Source: Daphnia pulex | Lineage: Eukaryota > Arthropoda > Branchiopoda > Diplostraca > Daphniidae | Direction of reading: 5' to 3' | Assembly (NCBI RefSeq): GCF_021134715.1 | Contig: NC_060023.1 | Coordinates: forward strand, 7,998,001 to 8,062,000 | Length of the DNA: 64,000 bases | In this document: piece by piece, positions 1-9,719 of the stretch | How positions within the stretch are numbered: the stretch's first letter is position 1 | How the letters are laid out: each line of letters begins with the position of its first letter | Translations under genes and position numbers: made by a program | Notes under the pieces: model-generated | The model's database searches: none | Seen by the model: only the letters and a program-made list of their open reading frames with translations | What the model was told of the DNA's origin: nothing

Positions 1-254
1 GCAAACGTTTTTGCAAGCGTTTTTGTTTTTTACTTTTTCAGATAAAAGTCAGAAAACATGTTTAATTCGCCTTTTCATTTTCCCGTGTATGATTACTAAG
101 AATAATAATCTAACTATTGATAATGCTAAATTATAAAAACACATAAGATTTTTGTGTCGTTTTGGTTGAAGATATTTTATTGAGACATTCATTAAAATCA
201 ACAGGCACACACACAATTTTGCACACATTCTTCAAATCCACGCTCCATTCATTC

Positions 255-1290
255 ACACGAAGGAAGCGAAGGAAGAGAAGAAAAGAGAAAGAAGGGGAAA
301 AAATAGAAAAGAAATCGGGTCGTGATATTGACGTTCACCTAACAAAACTTTAATTCGACGCCAATTCGACGCAACTTCAACAGCTATAGCAACTATATTT
401 CCACAATGGTACGAAAATATTTCGACAACAGGTAGCTAATGTACTTCGACCTAACCTAACCTTAACTAACTTAACCTAATCTTAAAAACGAATTGCCGAA
501 GTACTTTGGCATACACTGTGTCTACGTATTCTCGCACCAGTCGAAATACAGCTGCCTTATGTTGAAGTTACATCAAATCGATGTCGAATTTAAAGTTTTG
601 TCAGATAAAACGACCAATATCCGACCCAATTCTGAAAGAAGAATATGGCGATAAAGATGAAGAAGAAAAACAATAGATGAAGGTAAATAATTAAGAGGAA
701 GTTAAAGAATAAGACAGAAACATATTATATAATAGCAAGAGTAGTTTTTTTTTGAAGGTTTTTTTTTTTGTTATTATTTTTTTGGGGGTGAGGGAGGGGA
801 GAATACACGAAGGAAGTGAAGAACAAAAAGTTAACGAGAAGGAAGTGGAAAAATAGAAAAGAAATCGGGTCGGAATATTGACGCATACACCCAACAAAAG
901 TTTGATTCGACACCGATTTGATGCACCTTCAACAGCTAGCAACTATATTTCCACGATGGTGCGACAATATTTCGACAACAGGTAGCTAATGTACTTCGAC
1001 CTAACCTAACTTAAAACTATCTTAAACTAAATTAACCTAACCTTAAAAACTAATTGTCGAAGTACCATTAGCATACCCTGTGTCTACGTATTCTCGCACC
1101 AGTCGAAATATAGTTGCCTTATGTCGAAGGTACATCAATTCGGTGCCGAATTAAAGTTTTGCCGGATGAAACGACCAATATCCGACCCAATTCTGAAAGA
1201 AGAAGATGAGAAAAAAGATGAAGAAGAAAAACAATAGATGAAGGTAAATAATTAAGGGGAAAAGAAAAAGAATCGAGAAAGAAAGATATG
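255..1290. repeat. Diverged tandem duplication, unit about 550 bp
   Basis: Two direct copies lie at about 255-715 and 806-1290. Both hold in the same order a purine-rich GAAGGAAG stretch, the string aaaagaaatcgggtcg, a block reading caactatatttccac, a CCTAACCTAAC block, and the string caatagatgaaggtaaata. The CCTAA blocks (about 450-480 and 1000-1040) resemble the arthropod telomere repeat TTAGG but are only two or three units long. No coding region is supported here. Confidence 0.8.
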
Positions 1291-1292
1291 AA

Positions 1293-1412
1293 ATCAAGAG
1301 TAGTTTTTTTTTTTGTTTTTTTTTTTTTTTTTGTTTTTTTGTTTTTTTTTGTTTGTTTTTTTTTTGTTTTTTTTTGTTTTTGTTTTTTTTTGTTTGTTTT
1401 TTTAGATTTTGT
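1293..1412. repeat. T-rich low-complexity tract
   Basis: About 120 bases consist almost only of T with single G interruptions. The tract lies just beyond the stop codon of the minus-strand gene at 1491-3335, so it may lie in or near that gene's 3' end. It is prone to assembly and length error. Confidence 0.85.
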
Positions 1413-1490
1413 GAGTTTTATGTTGTTTTTTTTCTGATTTTCTGACGATTTTTTCCCATTGAAGTCCTTCGTTACACGTAATCCTCTTTT

Positions 1491-3335
1491 TTACTCGGCT
1501 GACGACGACGCTGCTGCCTCTCTATTTTTCTTGGCCTTTTTCCGTCTAGCTGTTTTTTTGTTTATCTTTTGCTTACGAGTCATCAGGATAGGGTTGATCT
1601 CGCACGAAAGAGATTCTTCCACCAGGTTCTTGTCGACGACAGGATCATCCAAGTGAGTTGACTGATGCATGTCTTCAGTAGTTGCTCCTGGCAAAGTCTC
1701 TTGCTGGTGGACGGCCAAAGCTTCAGGTACAATTATTTCAGGTGTTACAACATTTATTTCAGGTGCGTGGTCGATGGTTGGAGACGCATTAATCAAATCG
1801 GCGACAAAAACGCCATCCGTTGCTGTAGGAACTAGCTCCTCTTCCTTCTGGTACGATCGTTGGCCATTGATGTAATATGCAACCTCTACCTTATGCCAAA
1901 GGTTTATGTTCACCAGAAAATACAGTGAACCATCGCAGGTTTTATAGGCTCGCCTCGCGTCTGATGGATGGACAAAGACAACCGCCATGCTTTCGGCATA
2001 TTGTCCTGTTTCGTCGGCAAACATGGTGTAATGGGCCACTTCGCCAATGATGAGCTGAAGGCGCTCAACAATATCGGCCACGTTAACGGAAGGCGGCAAA
2101 TTACTTAACAGAATGTACTCATCGGCTGCTTTCTCGTTTTCGACGAAAGATGGCCATGCCACCGGTGGTGATATGACATCGTCCACGGAGTCGGTTGATG
2201 CTGTCTGCTGATCATGTTCATCGGCTGAAGTTACATCGGTAGGTTGGGAAACTTCAACCGGTGTAGGAGAAATAGTTGGAACCGGCTCCTCTTCCTTCTG
2301 GTACGATCTTTGTTCATTGATAAAGTAAGCGACTTCGATCCTGTTGCCTTCCGAGAGCATACCATCGTATTTCTTATACGCCCGCCTTGTGTCCGATGGG
2401 TCAAAGAAGAAAAACGCCATGTTGCCTATGTATTGTCCTTGTTCGTCGGCAAACATGATGTATCTCGCCACTTTGCCAACATGTAGCTCAAAGTGATGGA
2501 GGTAATCGTTACCGTGAAGCCAAAGTGGTAGGTTGAATAAAATTATATATTCGGAAGCGACCAATGGTTCCAAGTTGGTATCCGAGCTGGATGTCCACTG
2601 GAAAAATACTTCGTTGGGATACTCGTCGGTAGATTGAGCTGTTGCAGAACAAATTGCCAAGTCGTTCGATGGTTGCATATTGGGTTCCTCACATCCAACA
2701 TCTGGTGTTACTTGAGTGATGGTTTTCTCTGATGTGTTTTCACCCAGCAGTCGAAGGACTTCCGTTTTCTTTTCGTCGGTTCCAATCAGGTTGTTATCGC
2801 ACAAATTGTCCATTTCATCTCCGATATTGTCAGCGGATGAAAGCAAAGAAATGGCTTCTAGAACACGGTCTTTATGTTCGATAATAAGTTTTGACTTTGT
2901 TTGGTTGTCAATTAAACGCATATTTTCCTCTTCAAGGAATAGTATTCTTGCTTCCATGGCACTTTTATTAGAGGCTGCCAACTCATCCAGTGCCTTTTCG
3001 AGCTTCCGATTGTTGTTCTCGGAGAGCGCGAGTTCAAACTTCAATTTAGCCAGTTCGACTTTCAGGATCTTATTTTCGGCAGCAACATTGCTTTTTTCTG
3101 CAAGCTTTTTTATCAAGTTGTTGTTATTTTCTTGATAGCTGTCGTTGTTGTTGGTAATTGATGGTCTGGTAGTAATGGCGGTTCCCTTTCGGGTTCCCAA
3201 CACGTCAGGTTCAACACGAATACTCTTTTTAGTATCCACAACTGTTTGCGATCTGGTAAGTTCAGTACAATGACTGACAAAACAAAATCCAATCCACATA
3301 GCTAAAGTAGCAATCAAATCAATTTGGGAAATCAT
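1491..3335 (-). CDS. Coiled-coil protein with two RRM-like domains
   Basis: A single open exon of 614 aa. Residues about 70-165 are rich in Leu, Glu and Lys in a coiled-coil pattern. Two repeats follow at about 262-338 and 406-488. Each begins with an RNP2-like strand (YIILFNLP, YILLSNLP), has an RNP1-like strand (GNMAFFFF, ESMAVVFV), and ends with nearly the same linker (QRSYQKEEE), so they arose by internal duplication. The fold resembles RRMs of the ALYREF/THOC4 kind, which bind RNA export factors; this is by motif only. The C-terminus (587-605) is strongly basic and could be a nuclear localisation signal. Oddly, residues 6-22 are hydrophobic like a signal peptide, which conflicts with a nuclear role; the next Met is residue 127. 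Exact function is unknown. Confidence 0.75.
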   Translation of the reverse strand: MISQIDLIATLAMWIGFCFVSHCTELTRSQTVVDTKKSIRVEPDVLGTRKGTAITTRPSITNNNDSYQENNNNLIKKLAEKSNVAAENKILKVELAKLKFELALSENNNRKLEKALDELAASNKSAMEARILFLEEENMRLIDNQTKSKLIIEHKDRVLEAISLLSSADNIGDEMDNLCDNNLIGTDEKKTEVLRLLGENTSEKTITQVTPDVGCEEPNMQPSNDLAICSATAQSTDEYPNEVFFQWTSSSDTNLEPLVASEYIILFNLPLWLHGNDYLHHFELHVGKVARYIMFADEQGQYIGNMAFFFFDPSDTRRAYKKYDGMLSEGNRIEVAYFINEQRSYQKEEEPVPTISPTPVEVSQPTDVTSADEHDQQTASTDSVDDVISPPVAWPSFVENEKAADEYILLSNLPPSVNVADIVERLQLIIGEVAHYTMFADETGQYAESMAVVFVHPSDARRAYKTCDGSLYFLVNINLWHKVEVAYYINGQRSYQKEEELVPTATDGVFVADLINASPTIDHAPEINVVTPEIIVPEALAVHQQETLPGATTEDMHQSTHLDDPVVDKNLVEESLSCEINPILMTRKQKINKKTARRKKAKKNREAAASSSAE

Positions 3336-3429
3336 GATAAAGACCGATTGAAAGCTTTTTTGCAGTGAGAAATTATGAGGGAATAAACTACTATAGCGAG
3401 TTTAAGTATATTGTCGTTGATGGCGTCGC

Positions 3430-3445
3430 CTCCTTATATGCCGGC
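3430..3445 (-). promoter_or_regulatory. Probable TATA box for the RRM-like gene
   Basis: On the minus strand the sequence reads GGCATATAAGGAGG, about 100 bases upstream of the ATG at 3335. This allows a start site near 3405 and a short 5' leader. It is a single-motif inference. Confidence 0.4.
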
Positions 3446-5621
3446 AGGGGAATCCCAGCACCTTTGCACGAGTTATTTTCCTATGTTTTTCCTAGCTTTT
3501 TAATTTAACTTCTTCTTTTTAACGTTTCATATTGAATTAAAGTCATAGTTTCAGAATTAACAAATATTGTTCAATTATTTTCAAACTGAATACAATTAAA
3601 TATAACCTTTTTATTTGCATTTATAATGTAGGTTTTGGTGTTTCTGGGTTATGAATCATAACCCTTATTGCGTCATTGCTCATTGCATCATTATGATGCA
3701 ATGTTTCCGCTTTGAAAAAAAAAGCGACAGTGCGCCAACGGTGGTCAATTTGCAAACTTCAACATTTTCTAACAAAGTTCTTCTACTTTCCCGCACGCAT
3801 CCAAATTTGGAGAAGAAAATCGAGTCGTTTTTTTCAATAATTTTATGTCTTATTCATTTATGAAATAAATCCTATTACGAATCCCATAAAAATTAAAAAA
3901 TCTAATGCTTGAAATACAAAATTCTCGTTTAGTTAAGACTAGGACAGCACATATACAGTTGAAACTAAACAATTGAAATAATTGCATTTTCTTACAGTAT
4001 ATTCTGCGTGGCACATACGGTCCACGTTTTACATTGTCACATGCAGATCACTCCAAGTCAATCGTCATAAATAATCGAACAATAGAAAAATTTAGAAAGG
4101 AAGAACTTCCGCACTTCCGTTATGATTTTTCAGCTGAATGAAATTGTACGCGAATAAGGATCGAAATACGGCAGCGTTGTTCCTATTAGCTATACCGCAT
4201 TTATGTAAATAAGAAACGACAAGATTTAATTTAAATTATATTTTAAAAAGTATACTAAATATAATACCGTTGGAAATAGGTGTTTGCCCATCACTGTGAA
4301 AAATCCCATGGCATATATCGATGTAAGGTTTCATGTGCAAAAGTTACTCCGTGAACAACGACACCTATTATGGGAGAGTCTAGATGTAACAGTTAATCAC
4401 TTGCTTTTGAAATTTTCTACGGTCAAACTTTTATTTACCTCATTTTGTAACGACGGTTGTTGGTGAAGCAGCTGTAATAAAATCTCGTAAACCTTATCAG
4501 TTTGTTAAAAATCAGTGAACAAAATTGTTGTAATCAATCTTTGCTAAACGCTATAATTGAATATTTGGTCAGGGATGTCATCGGAGAATGAAGAAAGAAT
4601 CAAGAGATGGACGAGACTTTCAAGACAAATGGCGGCATTCAACCCTCCCAAGAGCCCATCTCCGCTGGTTGCACCGATTGGGACAAAGAGAGAGCAATTA
4701 ATAACACTAACAAAGATCAAAATGACTTCAAGGTATTCTTACCCAGGGAAAGAAAGACGCCAAAATGGCAGTTCAGTTTTCGAATCGTTTTGCATATTAA
4801 GCGGTTATGGCCTTAAAGCAATCTGATGAGAATGCTGACTTTCAACCAACGTTAAACTTATTGATGGATAACATCGATTATAAACGGATCCAGGAAACGT
4901 TTCCGGATGGCTTGAAGCTGGAGCGAAATCATTTCCATCAAAATAGAAAACAATGTCAGTTGGATAGTTGGGCCATAGATTTTGACGTATAAACCCAACA
5001 CATCTAGGAATTTGCGTGCCCAGGGAGCGTGATTTGGTTTGAACCTGATTTCTGTTTTTAAGGTGGGCTACACACACAGAGTATTATATTTCAATCGATA
5101 TATAAAGGCTTCATATAGTTAAGATAGAGACTATGGAATGTCCGAGCTTATCGTTTAAATTATATACTGATCTCATGATCTGAGTATAGCGACCATAACA
5201 TATTCGTAATTGAATTTGGAAATTTGACTCTCTCAGATCGATAGGTCGCCAAAATAAATGAACGTTAAAATGGTTGGCAAGTAGATGTATTGAATTTCAT
5301 TGAATTATGCATTAGCATATAAAAAGGATATTTCGGCAGAGGCCGTTTTGAATGTCAAATTCAGCAGCAAGGAAAAAATTGCGACATTTATTATCATACA
5401 CTGCGCACTTGACTAATGAAAAATCGTAAATTTTTGTCAATAAAAGGCGATAAAAGGCGAATAATAAATGCGCCAGGGCTATACATATACAGCGACATCA
5501 TACTTAAAAGTGTAATTGATAAAGAAAATACCGTTTGTCAAGCGCGCTGAAGTCAACTGGAGAAATATAACTTCAACTTAAGCAAAGAAAATCCTCGCTC
5601 ACGATCGCTCAAGATTCATTA
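3446..5621. other. Intergenic region, no supported gene
   Basis: AT-rich. Short open frames occur at about 4572-4826 and 4807-4992 on the plus strand. The first starts MSSENEERIKRWTRLSRQMA and has protein-like composition, but I recognise no family and see no splice structure joining them. They could be a decayed gene. On the minus strand an AATAAA signal at 5387-5392 may serve the gene that begins at 6647. Confidence 0.5.
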
Positions 5622-6647
5622 TTATTTCCGAGGACTGATGATGTCTATCATTCGTCGAGTTGTCACCAGACAAAGTTCAGGATAGTTCCTTATTAACATC
5701 TCAAAGTCTTCCTGGAAAACGATTTTCCTTCCGTGACGTGCCGCGTAGGATAGGGCCGCCTCCTCGACATCTTCCACCGCGTTCAGATGGGCCCAGATCA
5801 TGAGGTTGATGGCGTTTTTCAAGTTGATCGACCTCAGCAGAAAATCGGCGCACTCCTTCACCAGATCTGAGATGACGTAAGTGGTGGCCGCCAGGAACAA
5901 GGACTTGGCCATATCTTCCGTCAACGGAGTACTCGTCTTGCCCGAGTAGATGTAGTGCAGCATTTCTTTGAAAACGTTCGGCTGGATATTATCTTCGACC
6001 AACACTTGGCTCCCCGCCATATCAGCTGGAGTCTCGTTCTGAAATGCGGCGGCGAAAACGTGACTCCTGGATGCCAGGACGTAAACGTGACCGCCAATTT
6101 CCAGTTGGCTTTCTCGGAAGCAGAATCGGACGTCACAATCTGTTTGCTTGGCAAATAATTCCGCCAAATGCTTGACGGCATTAGCTTCGCGCAAGCCGAA
6201 AGTCCTGAACTCGATGTAAAACAAGCAGGTTAATTGCAACGAGCGATTTAATCCCGGACCGGAATGATTCACGTCGACAATGAATTTCTCCGCGTTATTC
6301 CATTCACCGGAGCGATCGGCTGATTCGATCAACGGGACGGATTTGTCGTTGAAACCGACCCAAATGGAGCGAGGGCGTGGGCGATAATTGGAAATAGAGC
6401 CATTGCATCCGCCGGAATGGAGCTGGCCATTAGCTAGCGGTTGTTCGGCCAGCGTGAAATGCAATTCGGCGAGGTCTTTAATCGCATCGCCGATAAAACT
6501 ATAAGTACACGAAACTTTAAAGTACGGATTACACGTGTGCTGGAAGCGGTCCAGCTGGAAAGTCTCGCTCGTTTGCCCGTTCGTGTTTTCAAGTTGGGTT
6601 GTCCACTCGAGCCGGGCCACGTCCACGTCTTTGAATGCGATCGGCAT
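5622..6647 (-). CDS. MATH-BTB (SPOP-like) protein
   Basis: Intronless, 341 aa from the ATG at 6647 (starts MPIAFKDVDV). An upstream in-frame extension to 6716 exists, but its residues do not fit the family. The N-terminal ~165 residues are a diverged MATH domain. BTB follows, with the typical DCDVRF, GGHVYVLASRSHVFAAAFQ and MLHYIYSG segments, then a BACK-like end with NLMIWAHL and IRNYPELC. The family acts as substrate adaptors of Cullin-3 ubiquitin ligases. The usual SGSPVFAAMF box here reads SRSHVFAAAF. A minus-strand TATAAG lies at about 6735-6742, roughly 90 bases before the ATG. The closest relatives by motif in the window are the genes at 49880 and 47700, not the larger array. Confidence 0.9.
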   Translation of the reverse strand: MPIAFKDVDVARLEWTTQLENTNGQTSETFQLDRFQHTCNPYFKVSCTYSFIGDAIKDLAELHFTLAEQPLANGQLHSGGCNGSISNYRPRPRSIWVGFNDKSVPLIESADRSGEWNNAEKFIVDVNHSGPGLNRSLQLTCLFYIEFRTFGLREANAVKHLAELFAKQTDCDVRFCFRESQLEIGGHVYVLASRSHVFAAAFQNETPADMAGSQVLVEDNIQPNVFKEMLHYIYSGKTSTPLTEDMAKSLFLAATTYVISDLVKECADFLLRSINLKNAINLMIWAHLNAVEDVEEAALSYAARHGRKIVFQEDFEMLIRNYPELCLVTTRRMIDIISPRK

Positions 6648-6734
6648 GGTCGACTGATAAATGGCAATTACACTCCGCGTATGGAACAAACTAGCGTCGA
6701 CTAGCGTATGACACAACTATATCTCTACACTGAA

Positions 6735-6742
6735 CTTATAAG
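6735..6742 (-). promoter_or_regulatory. Probable TATA box
   Basis: The minus strand reads CCTTATAAGTTCAGTG about 90 bases upstream of the ATG at 6647, with TCAGT, an arthropod initiator core, just downstream. A second TATATAA at 6781-6788 is an alternative. Confidence 0.4.
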
Positions 6743-7149
6743 GTCGAGACACTACGAGAGAAAATGGGAAATCCGGGGAATTATATAAGGCGAATTGGCC
6801 AATTGGTGGTTACCATTTCTCACTATTATAAGGTCTGATCTCTGGGGAATTAATTTTTGGTACTTATGTACATTTGAACTCTTTCTGTATACATTTGGCA
6901 AGGTTGAAGATATTAGGTCGTCAGGGTGATGATTTATTGCGAAACCTTGAAAAGATTAGCTATAGTTTATTCAAGGTTTTCATTGGATTATTTAATATAG
7001 GATTCTGTCTAGAAAGTACATATTTAAGATGTCCTGAGTGGCACTAAGATGATTTCTAAGCGGCTTACTTATTTTATTTCAATATTATGGCGTCACATTC
7101 CATACGTATACTAAATCGGCAATGAATCGCAATAACTATGACTGAATCT

Positions 7150-7460
7150 TAAAATTTAGGAGTGCAATGAATGATATAGCTTCATAGAACAAGCTTCTTT
7201 TATCTTTTTTATTGAGTGGGAGTATACCCAGATCATCAGGTTGTTGGCTATACCAGACGTCGGTAGGAAATCACGAAAAAATCCCGTTTCAAGTCGTTGA
7301 CGCCTACTCGTCCGCAACATAGTACGGCACAACGGGCTGGGCGGAATACGTTCGGTCAGCAAGATAAAAAAAACATCCAACTCGAAATAGAAACAGTGTA
7401 GTTGCTGAAATTGAACGGTCTCTGACGTACGTGAATAACCCAGGTGTGGCTTCCCATCAA
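7150..7460 (-). pseudogene. Decayed MATH-BTB fragment
   Basis: A minus-strand frame contains LHCFYFELDVF, matching the last MATH strand of the neighbours (LTCLFYIEFRTF at 5622; LTCKFWVEFETF at 49880), and then NNLMIWVYSHSIKKIKEA, matching the BACK segment NLMIWSHNFSITKAKEA. Nearly the whole BTB domain between them is missing or unreadable. The order and strand match the flanking intact genes, so this is a collapsed tandem copy. Confidence 0.65.
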
Positions 7461-7479
7461 TTCTTTTATGTCTAGTCAC

Positions 7480-8464
7480 ATAGGAGCAGCGGACAGCCGG
7501 ACTTGTGGCTGAGTTAATAAAACATTGCTCCGCTATCCAATTCTTCAGCTGCTGGGCGAGGGCTTTTGTCTAGGAATAACTGACATTTGAAAATCGAATA
7601 AGGTACGGATTTTGCAGGCAAACCTAGACACTATTTTGCTCTTGCATGACGTCTCAGACGTCTCATTCAACAAATGACGCATTTCATTATCGACAATACT
7701 GGCCTTGCATTCTAACCCCAGAAAGACGCGGAGCAGGCTCAGTCTATTAGCGGGCTTATTCAATCCAATCCGCCCACTGGCAGTTTTCCCGGTTTCAAAC
7801 AAAGTTTTGCTACTGTAAAGAGAAGAGTATTGATGCCATCGTCCCAGCTTTCATTCAATATTCCAGTCGCCAAAGCAAAGTGAAGGGGGTTACAGTGTAA
7901 ACAAACGATCCGGCCGGAAGGATGAGATATCCGTCTGGGAGGACGATGTCAAACATTGTCGAGGTTCGTCCCGCCCACACTGCAACACAACAGCATCCCA
8001 GTCTTTTGAACGAGATAGGCATCGACGAATTTCCCTCAAAGTATGACGTAATCTAACGTATAAAATGGACCACTATCGTCTCACGTCTTAGAACTGCAGA
8101 AAAGCATTTTCTTAGGTCAAACTCAAGATGAATTTCTCCGTCTAGAATCTGAACCCTCTGGCCTAATCATTAAACGACTGAAATTGGGTTAGACCATCTA
8201 TTTTTATTTGTTAGAAAAAGTTCTTTTGTACGATTATGCGTCATTTGAAAAAAAAATAGCTCCTTTCAAATTTATTCACATGTGTAATCTGAAAACTTGA
8301 ACTTGAAGGCAAAAAAAACGAAGAGACCAATTTCGCGTCAAACTAGGATTGTTACTTTATTCTCCACTTTTGCCAGCAGCACAAGTTTTGTAAGCGGGAA
8401 AACCAAACCAAACTTTTTCAAAAACTTGATTTGAGCACAACAGAGGAAAAAAAAAGAAAGAAAA
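7480..8464. other. Intergenic region, no supported gene
   Basis: A minus-strand open frame of 85 codons at 7545-7802 has no recognisable motif. An AATAAA on the minus strand at 8356-8361 lies about 105 bases beyond the stop of the gene at 8465 and is its likely polyadenylation signal. Confidence 0.5.
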
Positions 8465-9583
8465 CTATTCGAAATACATGTCATCAGATTCTTCAGAGTC
8501 GGTCGTCGGCAGCCGGTTGACGATGCGCTGCGTCGCCAGGAGACACAATTGCGGATAGTCGGTCATCAATTGGGCCCAATCGGGCCGGAAGCAAAGGTGG
8601 CGCCCGTTGACGGCGATGAACTTCATGGCGGCCTCGTAGAGCTGAGGAATCGAGTGGAGATGCGACCAGACCAACAAGCTGACGGCATTGTCCACAGTCA
8701 GCCGGGTGAGCATCACGTCGACGCACTCACGCTTCAGCGTCACCACGCCGTACTTGTCGGCCGCCTCGAAGAGACGCTGAGTCACCTCTTCCACCTCCAA
8801 TTCCGGCGCTTTCCCGGTGTACAAATAAGTCAGCAACTGCAAGAAAACCTTCATCCTGATGTCCTCGATTACCACTTTCCTCGTCTGCGATTCCAGGAAT
8901 CCCGGCTGGAACATGGCGGCGAAGACGGGACTGCCGGCCGACAGGACGGCCACGTGAGCGCCGACGGTGTTCCTGGCCCCATGGTCTTTCAGCTGGAACT
9001 GGACGTCGCAATGAATTTGTTTGGCAAACAAGTCGGCCAGTCCGTGCATAATCGTCTTCTCGCCCTGCGTCTTGGTGCCGAAATCCATCCAGAAGGTGAT
9101 GGTCAGCGGCTGCTTCCACACGCTGAATGTCGACAATCTCCACGTTCCGACTTCCGCTTCGCTCAGAGCGATTTCGTCGCCAATGTCCCGGCTGACCCAC
9201 ATGTACTCGGGTCGCAACGGCTGTGGATCGTCCGGTTCGGCGGGACATTTGGACGACGCTACCGCCAATAATTTGCTGCCGGACGGTTGGCACACCGGCT
9301 CCTCCTTCGGTTCGCAAATGGCACTCGGTTCGGTCTCACTGGCGTTGCTGGACAGGTCGTCGAGCGTCGTCTCTTTGACGCTGAGACGGATGTAAAAGGG
9401 CGGTGTCTTGGTCGTGTTGCGTGCTGATCGCAATTGCCTCGGGTAGCACGAGATGACGTAGGAGCGGTTTGACTGCGTCCCGCAGAGCGTGATCGTTTCT
9501 TTGTAAGCTCCAGACGTGACGTCGTCGATCTCCCATCGCATTCGAAACAGTCCGCGACGCACTTCTTGAATGTCCACCGACAT
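8465..9583 (-). CDS. MATH-BTB (SPOP-like) protein with long MATH insertion
   Basis: 372 aa from the ATG at 9583 (starts MSVDIQEVRRGLFRMRW, like the family's usual MASA-KIREGLFSISW start). The open frame runs upstream to 9718, but those 45 residues are a translated pyrimidine tract ending in a 3' splice site at 9610, so they are probably intron. MATH has an acidic, Ser- and Pro-rich insertion (about residues 80-130). BTB carries CDVQFQL, HVAVLSAGSPVFAAMFQ and LLTYLYTGKAP, then ADKYGVVTLKRECVD and a BACK-like end. The tail TTDSEESDDMYFE is acidic. It is the most GC-rich member in the window and has no CXXC pair in MATH. Expected role: Cullin-3 adaptor, substrate unknown. Confidence 0.9.
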   Translation of the reverse strand: MSVDIQEVRRGLFRMRWEIDDVTSGAYKETITLCGTQSNRSYVISCYPRQLRSARNTTKTPPFYIRLSVKETTLDDLSSNASETEPSAICEPKEEPVCQPSGSKLLAVASSKCPAEPDDPQPLRPEYMWVSRDIGDEIALSEAEVGTWRLSTFSVWKQPLTITFWMDFGTKTQGEKTIMHGLADLFAKQIHCDVQFQLKDHGARNTVGAHVAVLSAGSPVFAAMFQPGFLESQTRKVVIEDIRMKVFLQLLTYLYTGKAPELEVEEVTQRLFEAADKYGVVTLKRECVDVMLTRLTVDNAVSLLVWSHLHSIPQLYEAAMKFIAVNGRHLCFRPDWAQLMTDYPQLCLLATQRIVNRLPTTDSEESDDMYFE

Positions 9584-9608
9584 TTCCAGACGTTGGCTCG
9601 AGTGATTT

Positions 9609-9650
9609 GCTGGCAAATGGCCAAAAATAAAACAAGAAGAGAAAAAAGAA
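9609..9650 (-). promoter_or_regulatory. Predicted 3' splice site of a 5'-UTR intron
   Basis: The minus strand has a long pyrimidine run (TTTCTTTTTTCTCTTCTTG) followed by TTTGCCAG, with the exon starting at 9609, 26 bases before the ATG at 9583. The donor and upstream exon were not found. Confidence 0.5.
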
Positions 9651-9719
9651 AGTAAGAAGAAATAACTGTAGAAAACGAGACACTTGAGACGTTGTGATCG
9701 CAAGCTCAGACTCATCACT

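Noticed and set aside
441-1045. Telomere or chromosome end
   Set aside because: Only two or three CCTAA units per block, embedded in a larger duplicated unit.
4572-4992. Coding gene in the 4.5-5.0 kb region
   Set aside because: Frames are short, change register, and match nothing I know; no clear splice sites.
8549-9395. Long open frames opposite the MATH-BTB gene at 8465
   Set aside because: Antisense shadows of a GC-rich coding region; same pattern opposite the genes at 18216 and 50054.
9584-9718. 45-residue hydrophobic N-terminal extension of the 8465 gene
   Set aside because: It is the translation of a pyrimidine tract ending in a 3' splice site; paralogs begin at the later Met.
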